Shown here: positions 44,650 to 53,696 of the stretch, piece after piece | Position numbering within the stretch: position 1 is the first letter of the stretch | Layout of the letters: every line of letters begins with the position of its first letter | Source: DYJB01 sp963777165 | Lineage (GTDB): Bacteria > Chloroflexota > Anaerolineae > Anaerolineales > E44-bin32 | Assembly: GCA_963777165.1 (NCBI GenBank) | Contig: CAVZPO010000023.1 | Span: forward strand, 1 to 64,000 | DNA: 64,000 nucleotides | Reading direction: 5' to 3' | Notes under the pieces: generated by a model | Database searches by the model: none | What the model was told of the DNA's origin: nothing | Seen by the model: the letters and a program-made list of their open reading frames with translations, nothing else | Made by a program: the position numbers and the translations under genes

Positions 44650-46155
44650 ATGAGCAACCGCATGCAGCGCGGACAAGCCCTGATCCTGATCGCCCTGGCC
44701 TTCGTCGGCCTGGCGGCCTTCATCGGCCTGGCCGTCGACGCCGGCATTCTATTCACCGACGTCGGCCACCTGCGGCGCGCCGTCGATGCCGCCTCGCTCT
44801 CGGCCGCCAATCAATTCCGCGAGGGACGCACGATCGCCCAGTTGACGGCGTCCGCCAGCCAGGTGCTGGCCCTCAACGGCATGAACGTCGGCTCCACCGG
44901 CGTGGCGGTGGAGACCTGCGACACCAACCCGGGCGACACCGAGCTGTGCTACACCCCGCCGCGCAAGCTCGTGCGCGTGCGTGCCGACCTGCCGGTGTAC
45001 TTCGCCTTCCTGCCGATCATCGGCTTCAACACCGTCACCATCCACGCCAACGCCATCTCGGAGGCCGCCTCGATCGACATCGTCCTCACGATCGACACCT
45101 CCGAGTCCGAGGCCTACGACGCCTCGTGCAGCAACGGGACGGACGATGACGCCTGGGCGGAGATCAATCTCGGGGGAGGCACGGACCGACGGCGTGGCCG
45201 ATGACGGCTGCGGCGCCAACGCCGGTGGCCGGGGTCGTACGCCGACGACTACATGCGCGACCCGGACAACTGCAATGGACCCAAGCAGTGCCGGCCGTTC
45301 CGCGACGTGCAGGATGCGGCCGTCTCGCTGACCGGGCGGCTGCTGCCGCCCTACGACCGCATGGCGATCGTCACCTTCGACCGCAATGCCGGCGTGGCAA
45401 TGAACCTGAACCACCAGACGGCATTCGGGCTCACCAACGCTCAATACCTGACCGCGTTGGGCACGCAGATCATGGCGCTCGACATCTACAAGTTCCCCGG
45501 ATGCGCCGGGTACCCCCCGAGCCCGGCGGGCTGCACCTCGACCAACACGGCCGATGGGTTGAAGGCGGCCGGGAACCAGTTTGGGCTGTTCAAGCGGGAA
45601 GAGGCCGTCTGGATCGTCATCCTGCTGACGGACGGCGGGGCAAACGCCGCCACGGATTCGCTCGGCGCCTGGATCTGTCCCGGGGGCCCCGGGGTGGCTA
45701 ACTGGGTCGAGCCGTTCTGCCGCGACCCGATCGCCGCCACGCGCCACATCTCAACCAACGCCTCCTACGATCCGGATGACGCCGCCCGTGATCTGGGCGA
45801 CTGGGTCGGCTGCCTGGACTCGAACTCCGCGACCCATCCCGGCAGCTGCGCCGCGCTAGCCCCGACCTACGGGCAGGGGGCGGTGATCTTCACCATCGGC
45901 CTGGGCGAGCTGGTGACGAACAACACCAACTGCGACGCCGCAACCTGGGGCGGCTCGTGTGAGCTGGATGTCGGCGAGAAGCTGCTGCGCTACATCGCCT
46001 CTGTGGGCGACGACGGCAATCCGACCACCAACCCGTGCTCGACCGCCGGAGTGGGCGCCGACTGTGGAAACTACTACTTCTCGCCGACCGGCGCCGGACT
46101 GCTGGAGGTCTTCGAGGCGATCGCCTCGCGCATCTTCACCCGGATCACGCACTAA
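44650..46155 (+). CDS. TadG-like protein with a VWA domain (internal frame errors)
   Basis: The N-terminus reads RGQALILIALAFVGLAAFIG, the TadG/Flp pilus-assembly helix, then a putative Tad_G region. A von Willebrand A domain follows: MIDAS motif IVLTIDTSESEAY (DxSxS) near residue 155, then MAIVTFDRNAGVAMNL and VIFTIGLGELVTNNTN. An in-frame TGA at about 45,202 interrupts it. Between about 45,172 and 45,235 the conserved reading is in another frame (EARTDGVADDGCGANAG), after which the first frame resumes at SYADDYMRDPDNC. Two compensating indels explain this. Reconstructed length is about 501 residues. VWA proteins of this type often bind surface partners through a metal ion. Confidence 0.8.
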
Positions 46156-46171
46156 GACCGGGCACCGCCCT

Positions 46172-46195
46172 GCGGCGCGGCTCCTGCCGCGCCGC
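46172..46195 (+). terminator. Hairpin after the TadG gene
   Basis: A perfect 10-bp GC stem (GCGGCGCGGC / GCCGCGCCGC) with loop TCCT lies 17 bases after the stop and 45 bases before the next start. It could attenuate transcription into the TadE-stalk gene or only protect the mRNA. Confidence 0.5.
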
Positions 46196-46239
46196 TCAAG
46201 AACGACTGCAATTATCAGTTGCATAGAAAGGCGATCGCG

Positions 46240-47818
46240 ATGGAAAGGGTGCCAGCCAGCCATCCGCCCGCCACTGACTCCGTGCGCCGCCGTTGGCGCG
46301 GCCAGGGAGTGGTGGAGTTTGCCCTCATCCTGCCTGTGATGCTGCTCGTGCTGTTCGTGCTCGTCGAGCTGGCGCGCGTGCTGAGCGCCTGGCTGGCCGT
46401 CGAGAACGGGGCGCGCTTCGGCGTGCGCTATGCCGTCACCGGGGAATACGATCTGGCGCTGTGCGTGGACTCGGATGCAAGCGGCACGGCCTGCGACAGC
46501 AACCCCGAGCGGGACGCGGCACGCATTCCGTCGATCACCAACGCTGCGCGCGCCGGCTCGGTGTCCATCCTGCGCGATGCCAGCGCCGCCCCCCAAACCC
46601 GCGGCTACTTCAAGGTGACCATCTGCTCGCCCCGGGCCGGACGCACCTACTTCCCCGCCGATCCCAGCTCTCTGACCGCGGCCTACTGCAATCCGAGCAA
46701 TGACGCCGGCGGCCCCGGCGACCGCGTCTCGGTCACCGTCGACTTCGATCACCCGCTGATCGTTCCGATCCTGAGCAACTGGTTTCCGGTCCTGCACCTG
46801 ACGGCCAAGCGCGAGGGCATCGTCGAGCAGTTCCGCGTGGCACGCGTCGTCGGCCTGCCGGCGACGATCTCGATCCCGACCCTCACGGCAACCAAGTCGC
46901 CTACGCCGACGATCTCTCCCACGGTGACCGAAACCCCGACGATCACCGAAACGCCGACCACCACGCTGACCGTGACGCCGACGGCCACGCTCGACTGCTC
47001 GCTGATCACCGCCGGTTCTCCGGGGTTGTTGGGCACGTACGCTCTGGGATACGATTACTTCCACTTCGCAGGTCACCAACGGCACGACTCGCACGATCTA
47101 CCTCACCGGGGGTAGCATGGATTGGACCGAGTTCTACATTGGGCAGTACGCCAACGGCTATCTCTTCCCCAGCCCCACTTGGTATAACCTCGGGATGCAT
47201 GATCTTTCGTCGCCGTCCAGTGCCACGCCTCCTCTGGGACCGATCGCGCTTCCAGCGGGCGCCACATGGACATGGTACGCGCTGTTCCAGGGGATCTCTG
47301 GCCCGCTGTATGGCAGTTACAGCGCAGTGTTGACCTTCGATGGTGTGTGCAACGTCTCGGCCTCCATCGACACCGCCACGCCGACGCCGACGCTGACCCC
47401 GACGATCACGCTCACGCCGACGGTCACGCTCACGCCGACGATCACGCTCACGCCGACGATCACGCTGACGCGGACGATCACGCCCACGCCGACCGAGACG
47501 CGCACGCCGACGGTCACTTCGCCGCCGACGGACACCTCGACGGTCACGCTGTCGCCGACGGTCACCCTGACGCCGACGCGCACGCTGACGCCGACGATCA
47601 CGCTCACGCCGACGGTCACTCTGACGCCGACCGAAACCCTGACGCCGACGTCGACGGTGACGCGCACGGCCACACCCACGCCCACCGCGACCCTGACGAC
47701 CACGCTCACGGCGACGGTCACGCTCACGCGGACGATTACGCCGACGCCGACGGACACCCCGCCGGCCACGCCGACGAAGACACCCACCAACACGCCGACG
47801 CACTGCTTCGACTGTTAG
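46240..47818 (+). CDS. TadE-like protein with Thr-Pro stalk, Cys-bracketed domain and C-terminal CFDC (one frameshift)
   Basis: The N-terminus has a basic stretch and GQGVVEFALILPVMLLVLFV, a TadE signature. The next 170 residues resemble the paralogue at 51,353 closely (ENGARFGVRYAVTGEYD, GPGDRVSVTVDFDHPLI, AKREGIVEQFRVARVVGLPA). Then come a short Thr-Pro linker, a domain beginning DCSLIT and ending LTFDGVC, and a Thr-Pro stalk of about 140 residues (TPTITLTPTVTL units). The last residues are HCFDC. One indel near 47,062-47,070 breaks the frame inside the domain (YDYFHF then QVTNGTTRTIYLTGGSMDW). The protein is probably anchored and extended from the cell surface. I do not recognise the middle domain. 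Confidence 0.75.
47375..47803 (+). repeat. 18-bp DNA repeats encoding TPTxTL units
   Basis: About 20 imperfect tandem units of the pattern ACGCCGACGGTCACGCTC, each coding for six residues of Thr-Pro stalk. Such repetition can change in length by slippage. It also leaves the opposite strand open as Val-rich shadow frames, which are not genes. Confidence 0.8.
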
Positions 47819-47842
47819 GCGGGCTCGCGCTCGGATCGACCT

Positions 47843-47873
47843 CATCGGCCCCGCCCGCCAGGCGGGGCCGATG
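47843..47873 (+). terminator. Very strong hairpin after the first TadE-stalk gene
   Basis: A perfect 13-bp stem (CATCGGCCCCGCC / GGCGGGGCCGATG) with a 5-base loop lies 24 bases after the stop codon. No T-run follows. Confidence 0.7.
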
Positions 47874-47926
47874 CGCGTGACCTGGAGCACACGCGGGGTT
47901 CCCGATGTCCGGGCGCCCGGGGGCGT

Positions 47927-47955
47927 TTGTCCGCCGGAGACGGCGTGGCTACAAT
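47927..47955 (+). promoter_or_regulatory. Promoter of the sensor kinase gene
   Basis: A -35 TTGTCC (47,927-47,932) and -10 TACAAT (47,950-47,955) are separated by exactly 17 bases. Transcription would start near 47,962, about 48 bases before ATG 48,010. Confidence 0.5.
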
Positions 47956-48009
47956 CCCACCTCGCAAGCGCGCGGCGTCCGCTCGCGCGAAGAGAGGCAC
48001 TCGAACGGT

Positions 48010-50216
48010 ATGACCGATGGCGCAGTGAGAGACGCCCTCCGAGCCCGGCCGGGTCAAACGATCCGGCGGCGCTTCGTCGCCTGGTGGCCCTGGGCACTGC
48101 TTGCCGTCTCCGTCGCCTACGCCGCTTCGTCCGCCTGGCTCCAGGCATGTCAGCGGGATGACGGCCGTCGGCGCCGCCCTTTCGGTGACGGCCGGCGGCC
48201 TGGCGACGGCAACGGTGCTCATTACGCTGGACGTCGAGTGGCGACCCGCCGCCCGGCGCGCCCGGCGGCTTTTCGCCACGGCGTTGTTCCTGTGGACCTT
48301 GGCCGAGGGTTACCGCGCCCTGGTGGGGGCATTGGCCGGGACCGCACCGGGGGTGCCGTCGCTGGCCGACCTGCTCCGTCTGGCCGGTTACCTGGCGATG
48401 CTGGCCGCCGCTGTCTCGTACGCCGCCTCCGCCGGCGGACGTTACGGCCGGCTGCGCGAGTTCCTCGATACGGCCATCCTGGCGATCGCCGGCACGGCCC
48501 TCTCCTGGCTGATCGTCATCCGCCCGGTCTCGATGGCACTCCCAACAAATGAAGTGCTGCTTGGTTGGGCGGCCTTCTCGTCGACCTTCGACTTGGTCCT
48601 GGTCCTGATGGCGCTGCGCTTGCTGGTGGGAGCCGCCTCGACCGCAAGAGGCGCGTGGGTTCCTCGTGCTGGCCGGAGCCTTCCTCGCCCTCCAGGTAGG
48701 TGACCTGGTGCGCGGCTTCCTCACTCTCGGAGGCGAGATCGGCGTGCCGACCTGGGTGGCAGGTGGGTGGGGAATCGCGGCCGGTTTGATCGGCCTGGTC
48801 GTCGTCCACGCGCCGCCGCAGGCGGCCGCTGACCTGCCCGAATCCCGGGTTGCCCGGCCCTTGCGCCAGCGGATGGAATCGGTCCTGCCGATCGCGCTGA
48901 CGTATGCCGTGGTGGGATTCACGCTGCTCAACTGGCGCCTGGCGGGCGTGATCGACTGGGCCGGGGTGGGGGCAGCGGTCGCCCTTAGCATGCTGCTGGT
49001 CGCTCGTCAGGGCGTCATCGGGGGGCAATCCGAGATGCGCCAGTATGCGGCGCTGGTCAACGCCTCGGCCGACATGGCCTTCGTGTGTCAGGCGGACGGG
49101 TTGCTGCGACTGTCCAATCCGGCCGCCGCGGCCGTCCTGCGCGTGGACAAGCCCCCGGCAAGCCTTGAGGATTTCCAGGCGACGCCCAAGCCGTCGCGCG
49201 CCTTTCTGCAGTCTGCGGTTGACGGGGGGTGGTCCGGCGAGGTCGAGCTGCGCCGTGGCGACGGCACGTTGTTCCCGGCCTCGCTCAGCCTGCGCCCGGT
49301 GTGGGATGAACGACTCGGCCGCCCTCTGCTCGTCGGCACGGCGCACGACCTGACCTACATCCGCGAACGTGAGGACGATCTCCGTGCGGCGCTCAGCCAG
49401 GTGGCGGTGGCTCGAAGCGATCTGGAGACACTCAACACCGTGCTCGAGCACCGGGTGTCCGAGCGCACGCGCGAGCTGGCCGAATCCGTGGAACGGCTGC
49501 ACCGGGTGAACCTCGAGCTGCAGGAACTCGGCCGGCTGAAGTCGGAGTTCGTCGCGCTGGTCAGCCACGAACTGCGGGCGCCGTTGACCAACATCGGCAT
49601 CGGCGTCGAGCTGACGTTGGCGGCCAATCCGGATCTCGGCGCCGAGGTGCACGAGCGGCTGAAGCTGGTGGCGGCGGAAACCGAGCGGCTGGGGGGATTC
49701 GTGGAGTCGATCCTGGACCTCTCGGCGCTTGAAGCGGGGCGGTTCCCGCTGCGTCCCGGGCCGGTGGACCTGGCCCAGGCGGCTGCGCGCGTCGCTGCGC
49801 GCCTGAGTGCTCAACCCGGGGGATCGCGAGTGCGGCTCGAGCTGCCGGACTCCATTCCGCCGGTTCAGGCCGACGAGCGGGCGATCGAGAGCGTGTTCTT
49901 TCACCTGCTCGACAACGCCCTGAAGTACGCGCCCGAGGGCGAAGTGCGGGTGCTGGCGGAGGCCGAGTCCGGGGGAGTGGTCGTCCGCGTGATCGATCGC
50001 GGGCCGGGAATCCCGCCGGACGAGCGCGAGCGGGTCTTCGAGATGTTCCACCGTCTGGATGCGCGCGACGCGCGCGAGGTGTACGGCCATGGCCTCGGCC
50101 TGCACCTGACTCGCCTTCTCCTGGAAGCGATGGGGGGCCGCATTCGCGCCGACGGTGCCCCTGGCGGAGGCACCCAGCTGAGCTTTTGGCTGCCGCTGGC
50201 CACGGACGAACCGTGA
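48010..50216 (+). CDS. Membrane sensor histidine kinase with PAS domain (two frameshifts)
   Basis: The reconstructed protein has about 735 residues. Seven or so N-terminal helices (WWPWALLAVSVAYAASSAWL, then several more) form a membrane sensor. A PAS-like segment follows (MRQYAALVNASADMAFVCQA). A coiled coil (LNTVLEHRVSERTRELAESV) leads to the HisKA domain with phospho-accepting His in FVALVSHELRAPLTNIG, then N box FFHLLDNALKYAPEGE, G1 DRGPGIPPDERERVF and G2 GHGLGLHLTRLLLEAMGG. Two indels, near 48,145 and 48,645, split the membrane part. The OmpR-type regulator 190 bp downstream is the likely partner. Confidence 0.83.
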
Positions 50217-50409
50217 TCTGCGCCTCGGCCGAGCCCGAGGAAGCCCATCCCCGTGCGAGTTGGCGCCGGCGGCTGGTGTCGAACCGGGAAGCGGGCGGCC
50301 TGCAGCGATGGGATTGGCTGGGCATCCGGGCCTTATCCGCACGGCGCGCGGATCGCTTGCGTTGAGAGGCGATTGCGTTAGGCTAGTAGACGGTGGCCAC
50401 TGAGGGCGC

Positions 50410-51096
50410 ATGCCTGGCGAAAAACTGCTCATCGTAGACGACGACACGACACTCCTGCGTTTCCTGACCGACTATCTGGAAGGGGAAGGCTATGCCGTGC
50501 AGTCGGCCGATCGTGGGCAGGCGGCGCTGCGGCTGTTCTATGAGGCGCGTCCCGATCTCGTCGTCCTCGATGTGATGATGCCGGGCATGGATGGCTGGGA
50601 AGTGTGCGCCCGGCTGCGGGAATTGGCCGAGACGCCCGTCATCCTGCTCACCGCCAAGACCAGCGAGGCCGACAAGCTCCGCGGTTTCCGCCTCGGCGTC
50701 GATGACTACATCACCAAACCCTTCAGCCTGGCCGAGCTCAGGGCGCGTGTCCGGGCGGTGCTCTCGCGTACCTCCGGTCAGCGCGCCGAACAAGGGGCGG
50801 TCCTGCAGGTCGGCGCGCTGCGAGTCGACCTCGGGCGGCGTGAGGCGACGGTCGAAGGCCGACCCCTCGACCTCACCCCCACCGAGTTCCGGCTGCTGGC
50901 GGCGCTGGCCGCCAAGCCAGGTCAGGCGCTGGCGCAGGCCGAGCTGGTTGAAGAAGCGTGGGGGGCCTATCGCCAGGAGACCGGTAGCGCGCTGCGGCGC
51001 TACGTGTGGTTCCTGCGACAGAAGATCGAAGTCGATCCCAACAAACCCACGCGTCTGCTCACCGTACGCGGGTACGGGTATCGCCTCGAGCCCTGA
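50410..51096 (+). CDS. OmpR/PhoB-family response regulator
   Basis: The 228-residue regulator has a receiver domain (LLIVDDDTTLLRFL acidic pocket, phospho-accepting Asp in LVVLDVMMPGMDGWE, Thr in VILLTAKTSEAD, Lys in DDYITKPFSL) and a winged-helix DNA-binding domain (LTPTEFRLLAALAAKPGQAL and VRGYGYRLEP at the end). All phosphorylation residues are present. It probably receives phosphate from the kinase encoded just upstream. The PhoB-like direct repeat 158 bases after its stop, at the next promoter, is a plausible target. Confidence 0.93.
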   Translation: MPGEKLLIVDDDTTLLRFLTDYLEGEGYAVQSADRGQAALRLFYEARPDLVVLDVMMPGMDGWEVCARLRELAETPVILLTAKTSEADKLRGFRLGVDDYITKPFSLAELRARVRAVLSRTSGQRAEQGAVLQVGALRVDLGRREATVEGRPLDLTPTEFRLLAALAAKPGQALAQAELVEEAWGAYRQETGSALRRYVWFLRQKIEVDPNKPTRLLTVRGYGYRLEP

Positions 51097-51253
51097 TCCG
51101 CGGCCAGAGCCGCCCGGTTCCCTGTCCCTCTTTCCAAGAACGCATCGAGAACGTCCCCGCCGCCAGCGTCGCAACGCGTCGGCGCGCCCCGCTGCGCGCG
51201 GAGTGGAGGGTGCAAGCCGCGCGGGACCTGGGTACTAGTCGGCCGTCAATCCC

Positions 51254-51270
51254 CTGTAACAGGACTGTAA
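51254..51270 (+). promoter_or_regulatory. PhoB/OmpR-type direct repeat CTGTAA-n5-CTGTAA
   Basis: Two CTGTAA copies (51,254-51,259 and 51,265-51,270) repeat with an 11-base period, the spacing of one helical turn used by OmpR/PhoB-family dimers. They lie just before a possible -35 (AGGACA) and about 85 bases before the TadE-stalk gene start. Confidence 0.5.
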
Positions 51271-51352
51271 GGACAATTCCGGCATCGACCAACTAGACTA
51301 GCTATGGCGTAATGGCCTGGCTAGTGAAGGCCGATTCTAGGAGTGGTCATCC

Positions 51353-53332
51353 ATGACCGTCCATCGAGAGCAGGGTGCCAAGAGCAGGGGCCAGGGGTTG
51401 GCCGAGTTCGCGTTGATCCTTCCCCTGGTATTGTTCACCATCTTCGTGATGATCGAATTGGCGCGCCTGCTGCACGCGTGGATCTCCGTCGAGAACGGCG
51501 CGCGGTTCGGCGTGCGCTATGCCGTCACCGGCGAGTACGACATCGCCTACTGTACCTCGCTCTACGGCGGGCCGTGCGACACGCAGGCCAAGCGGGACGG
51601 CGCGCGGCTGCCTTCGATCCGCGACGCCACCAACTCGGGCTCGGTCGGCCTGCTCAAGAACTCGCTGGCCTCCGTCGGTACGCCGGGCTTCTTCAAGATC
51701 ACGATCTGTTCCAACAAGCCGGGTCTGGTCTACTTCCCTTCGGACTCCAACTCCAGCACCCCCGCCGACTGCCAGCCTCTGGAGGATGGCGGGGGCCCGG
51801 GTGACCGGGTGATCGTGACCGTCGACTTCGATCACCCGCTGATCGCCCCGATCCTGAGCTCGACCTGGCCGAAGATCCATCTCACCGCCAAGCGCGAGGG
51901 CATCGTCGAGCAGTTCCGCGTGGCGCGCGTCGTCGGCCTCCCGGCGACCATCGCCCTCCCGACCTTCACCGCCACCGTCACCTCGACGGCGACGATCACC
52001 ACCACGCCGACGCCGTCGCTGACGCCGACGCCGACGCCCGACTGTTCGCTGATCACCGTCGAGAGCGCCGTCCTGAACGGCGACTACTTCGACGTCGTCG
52101 TGCACAACGGCAACGCAGCCAACGTGTCGCTGACCGGCGCCTGGCTCGACTGGTACAAGTACTATCCGGGGCAGAACTTCTACGGCGCCGAGTTCGCCGG
52201 TTCCTTGTACCGCGACGGCCCGGCGTCGCCGACCTCGCCCAGCCTGGCCAACCCGATCGTGGCCATCCCGATGGTCGCCGGCGGCACCGAGACGTGGCGG
52301 GCGTCCTTCATCGGGGTGGGCGGCGGAGGGCTGGTGGGGTCGTTCACCGCCCTGCTGACCTTCGACGGCGTGTGCACCGTCAGCGCCACCTCCGAGCTGC
52401 CGACGCCCACGACGACGACGACTGTAACGACGACGCCGACGCTGACGCCGACGACGACGCTGACGCGGACGGTGACGCCGACGACGACGCTGACGCCGAC
52501 GAAGACATTGACCCCGACGGTCACGCGCACGCCGACGGTCACGCCGACGCCCAGTTGCAGCCTGATCACGATGACGACGATCGCGTTCTCGGGCACCCCG
52601 CCAAACATCGTGGCGATGACTGTGCGCAACTCCAATCCCACGACGGTGATACCTGACCGGATCGGGCCTGACATGGACTGCGGCGCCGGGCCTGTCTCTC
52701 AACCAGCTCCGTGGCGCGGGGCGAACTTCTGGACCGGCACCGACAGCATCCCACCGTCGACTATCACCGGGCTCAACCTGACAACTCCCGGAGGCGGCGC
52801 GACGAGCCAATGGACAGCCCGGTTTGTCGGCTTCCCGCCGGGAGCCGGCCTCAACGGAACCTTCACGGTCGCGCTGGATTTCGGGGGCTGCATTGTGAAC
52901 GGGTCGATCTCGCGCACCGCACCGACGGCGACGGCGACGCGCACCCCGACGCGCACGGCGACACTCCCCAACACGGCGACGACCACCAGCACGCGGACGA
53001 TCACGCCTACCGTCACGCTGACCTACACCCGCACGATCACGCCCACGGTCACGCGCACGCCGACCGTCACCCTGACCTACACGCGCACGCTGACGCCGAC
53101 GGTCACGCTCACGCCGACGATCACGCTCACGCCGACGATCACGCGCACGCCGACGCTGACCCCGACCGTGACGCGGACACCGACCGTCACCTTGACCCCC
53201 ACGGTGACGCGGACCGCGACGCCGATCACGCCGACGATCACACTCACGCCGACGATTACGCTGACGCCCCTGGCGACGAAGACGCCGACGATCACGCCGA
53301 CGCCCACCAACACGCTCTGCTTCGACTGCTAG
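51353..53332 (+). CDS. TadE-like protein with two Cys-bracketed domains, Thr-Pro stalks and C-terminal CFDC
   Basis: The intact 659-residue protein shows the full design. Residues 1-45 are a TadE-type anchor (KSRGQGLAEFALILPLVLFT). Residues 46-200 form a conserved region shared with the 46,240 gene. Then follow a Thr-Pro linker, a first domain (DCSLIT to LTFDGVC, about 230-345), a second linker, a second domain (SCSLIT to LDFGGC, about 400-520) and a long Thr-Pro stalk of about 135 residues ending NTLCFDC. Each domain has Cys at both ends, perhaps a disulfide. It is probably exported and anchored, acting as a spike or minor pilus component. The upstream operator suggests control by the OmpR-type regulator. 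Confidence 0.8.
   Translation: MTVHREQGAKSRGQGLAEFALILPLVLFTIFVMIELARLLHAWISVENGARFGVRYAVTGEYDIAYCTSLYGGPCDTQAKRDGARLPSIRDATNSGSVGLLKNSLASVGTPGFFKITICSNKPGLVYFPSDSNSSTPADCQPLEDGGGPGDRVIVTVDFDHPLIAPILSSTWPKIHLTAKREGIVEQFRVARVVGLPATIALPTFTATVTSTATITTTPTPSLTPTPTPDCSLITVESAVLNGDYFDVVVHNGNAANVSLTGAWLDWYKYYPGQNFYGAEFAGSLYRDGPASPTSPSLANPIVAIPMVAGGTETWRASFIGVGGGGLVGSFTALLTFDGVCTVSATSELPTPTTTTTVTTTPTLTPTTTLTRTVTPTTTLTPTKTLTPTVTRTPTVTPTPSCSLITMTTIAFSGTPPNIVAMTVRNSNPTTVIPDRIGPDMDCGAGPVSQPAPWRGANFWTGTDSIPPSTITGLNLTTPGGGATSQWTARFVGFPPGAGLNGTFTVALDFGGCIVNGSISRTAPTATATRTPTRTATLPNTATTTSTRTITPTVTLTYTRTITPTVTRTPTVTLTYTRTLTPTVTLTPTITLTPTITRTPTLTPTVTRTPTVTLTPTVTRTATPITPTITLTPTITLTPLATKTPTITPTPTNTLCFDC
52399..52552 (+). 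repeat. Thr-Pro coding repeats, second linker
   Basis: Tandem ACGCCGACG-type units encode TPTxTLTPT residues between the two Cys-bracketed domains. Confidence 0.7.
52914..53316 (+). repeat. Thr-Pro coding repeats, C-terminal stalk
   Basis: About 20 imperfect 18-bp units (ACGCCGACGGTCACGCTC type) encode the C-terminal stalk. Variant units with TYTRTITPT appear at 53,020-53,090. Confidence 0.75.
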
Positions 53333-53354
53333 GCTGGCACCTGGCGACTGCACG

Positions 53355-53385
53355 GAGAGCCGCACCCTCAGGGGGTGCGGCTCTC
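53355..53385 (+). terminator. Strong hairpin after the second TadE-stalk gene
   Basis: A perfect 13-bp stem (GAGAGCCGCACCC / GGGTGCGGCTCTC) with a 5-base loop lies 22 bases after the stop codon. It is followed by CGCGTTAT and has no T-run. Confidence 0.7.
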
Positions 53386-53696
53386 GCGTTATCGGGATGG
53401 TCCCTTCGGCCGCGGCAGTCTCGAGACAAGAGACGGACCCTCTCCCGGTGCCGGTGCCATTGTTCCGGGGGGGCTTCTCGCCGCTCCACTCTCGCAGTCC
53501 CGCCGAGGCCGCCGCGGCCCCTTCGTGGGCGGCAGGGGCGAGGCAGTACCCGGGGACTAGGGGGACGGCTCGGGGCGGCATCCTGCGTTTCGAGTATGAT
53601 TCCCGGCAATGTAGGCAGCCTGAAAGGTGTTTCCAGACCCTTTTCCATTAGACTGGGAGCAGAACGCGATGGACCGCAGACGCGAGGGTTTGACTG
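53386..53696. other. Intergenic region before the GGDEF gene
   Basis: About 310 bases with no gene motif. It probably holds the promoter of the GGDEF gene, but I could not place convincing boxes. Confidence 0.35.

Noticed and set aside
47317..47793. Val/Gly-rich minus-strand frame with VGVSVTVGV repeats
   Set aside because: It is simply the complement of the Thr-Pro coding repeats. The same occurs at 52,180-52,674 and 53,077-53,313.
47375..47803. Regular repeats that could suggest a CRISPR array
   Set aside because: There are no unique spacers between the units, the period is 18 bases, and the frame is open and coding for a stalk.
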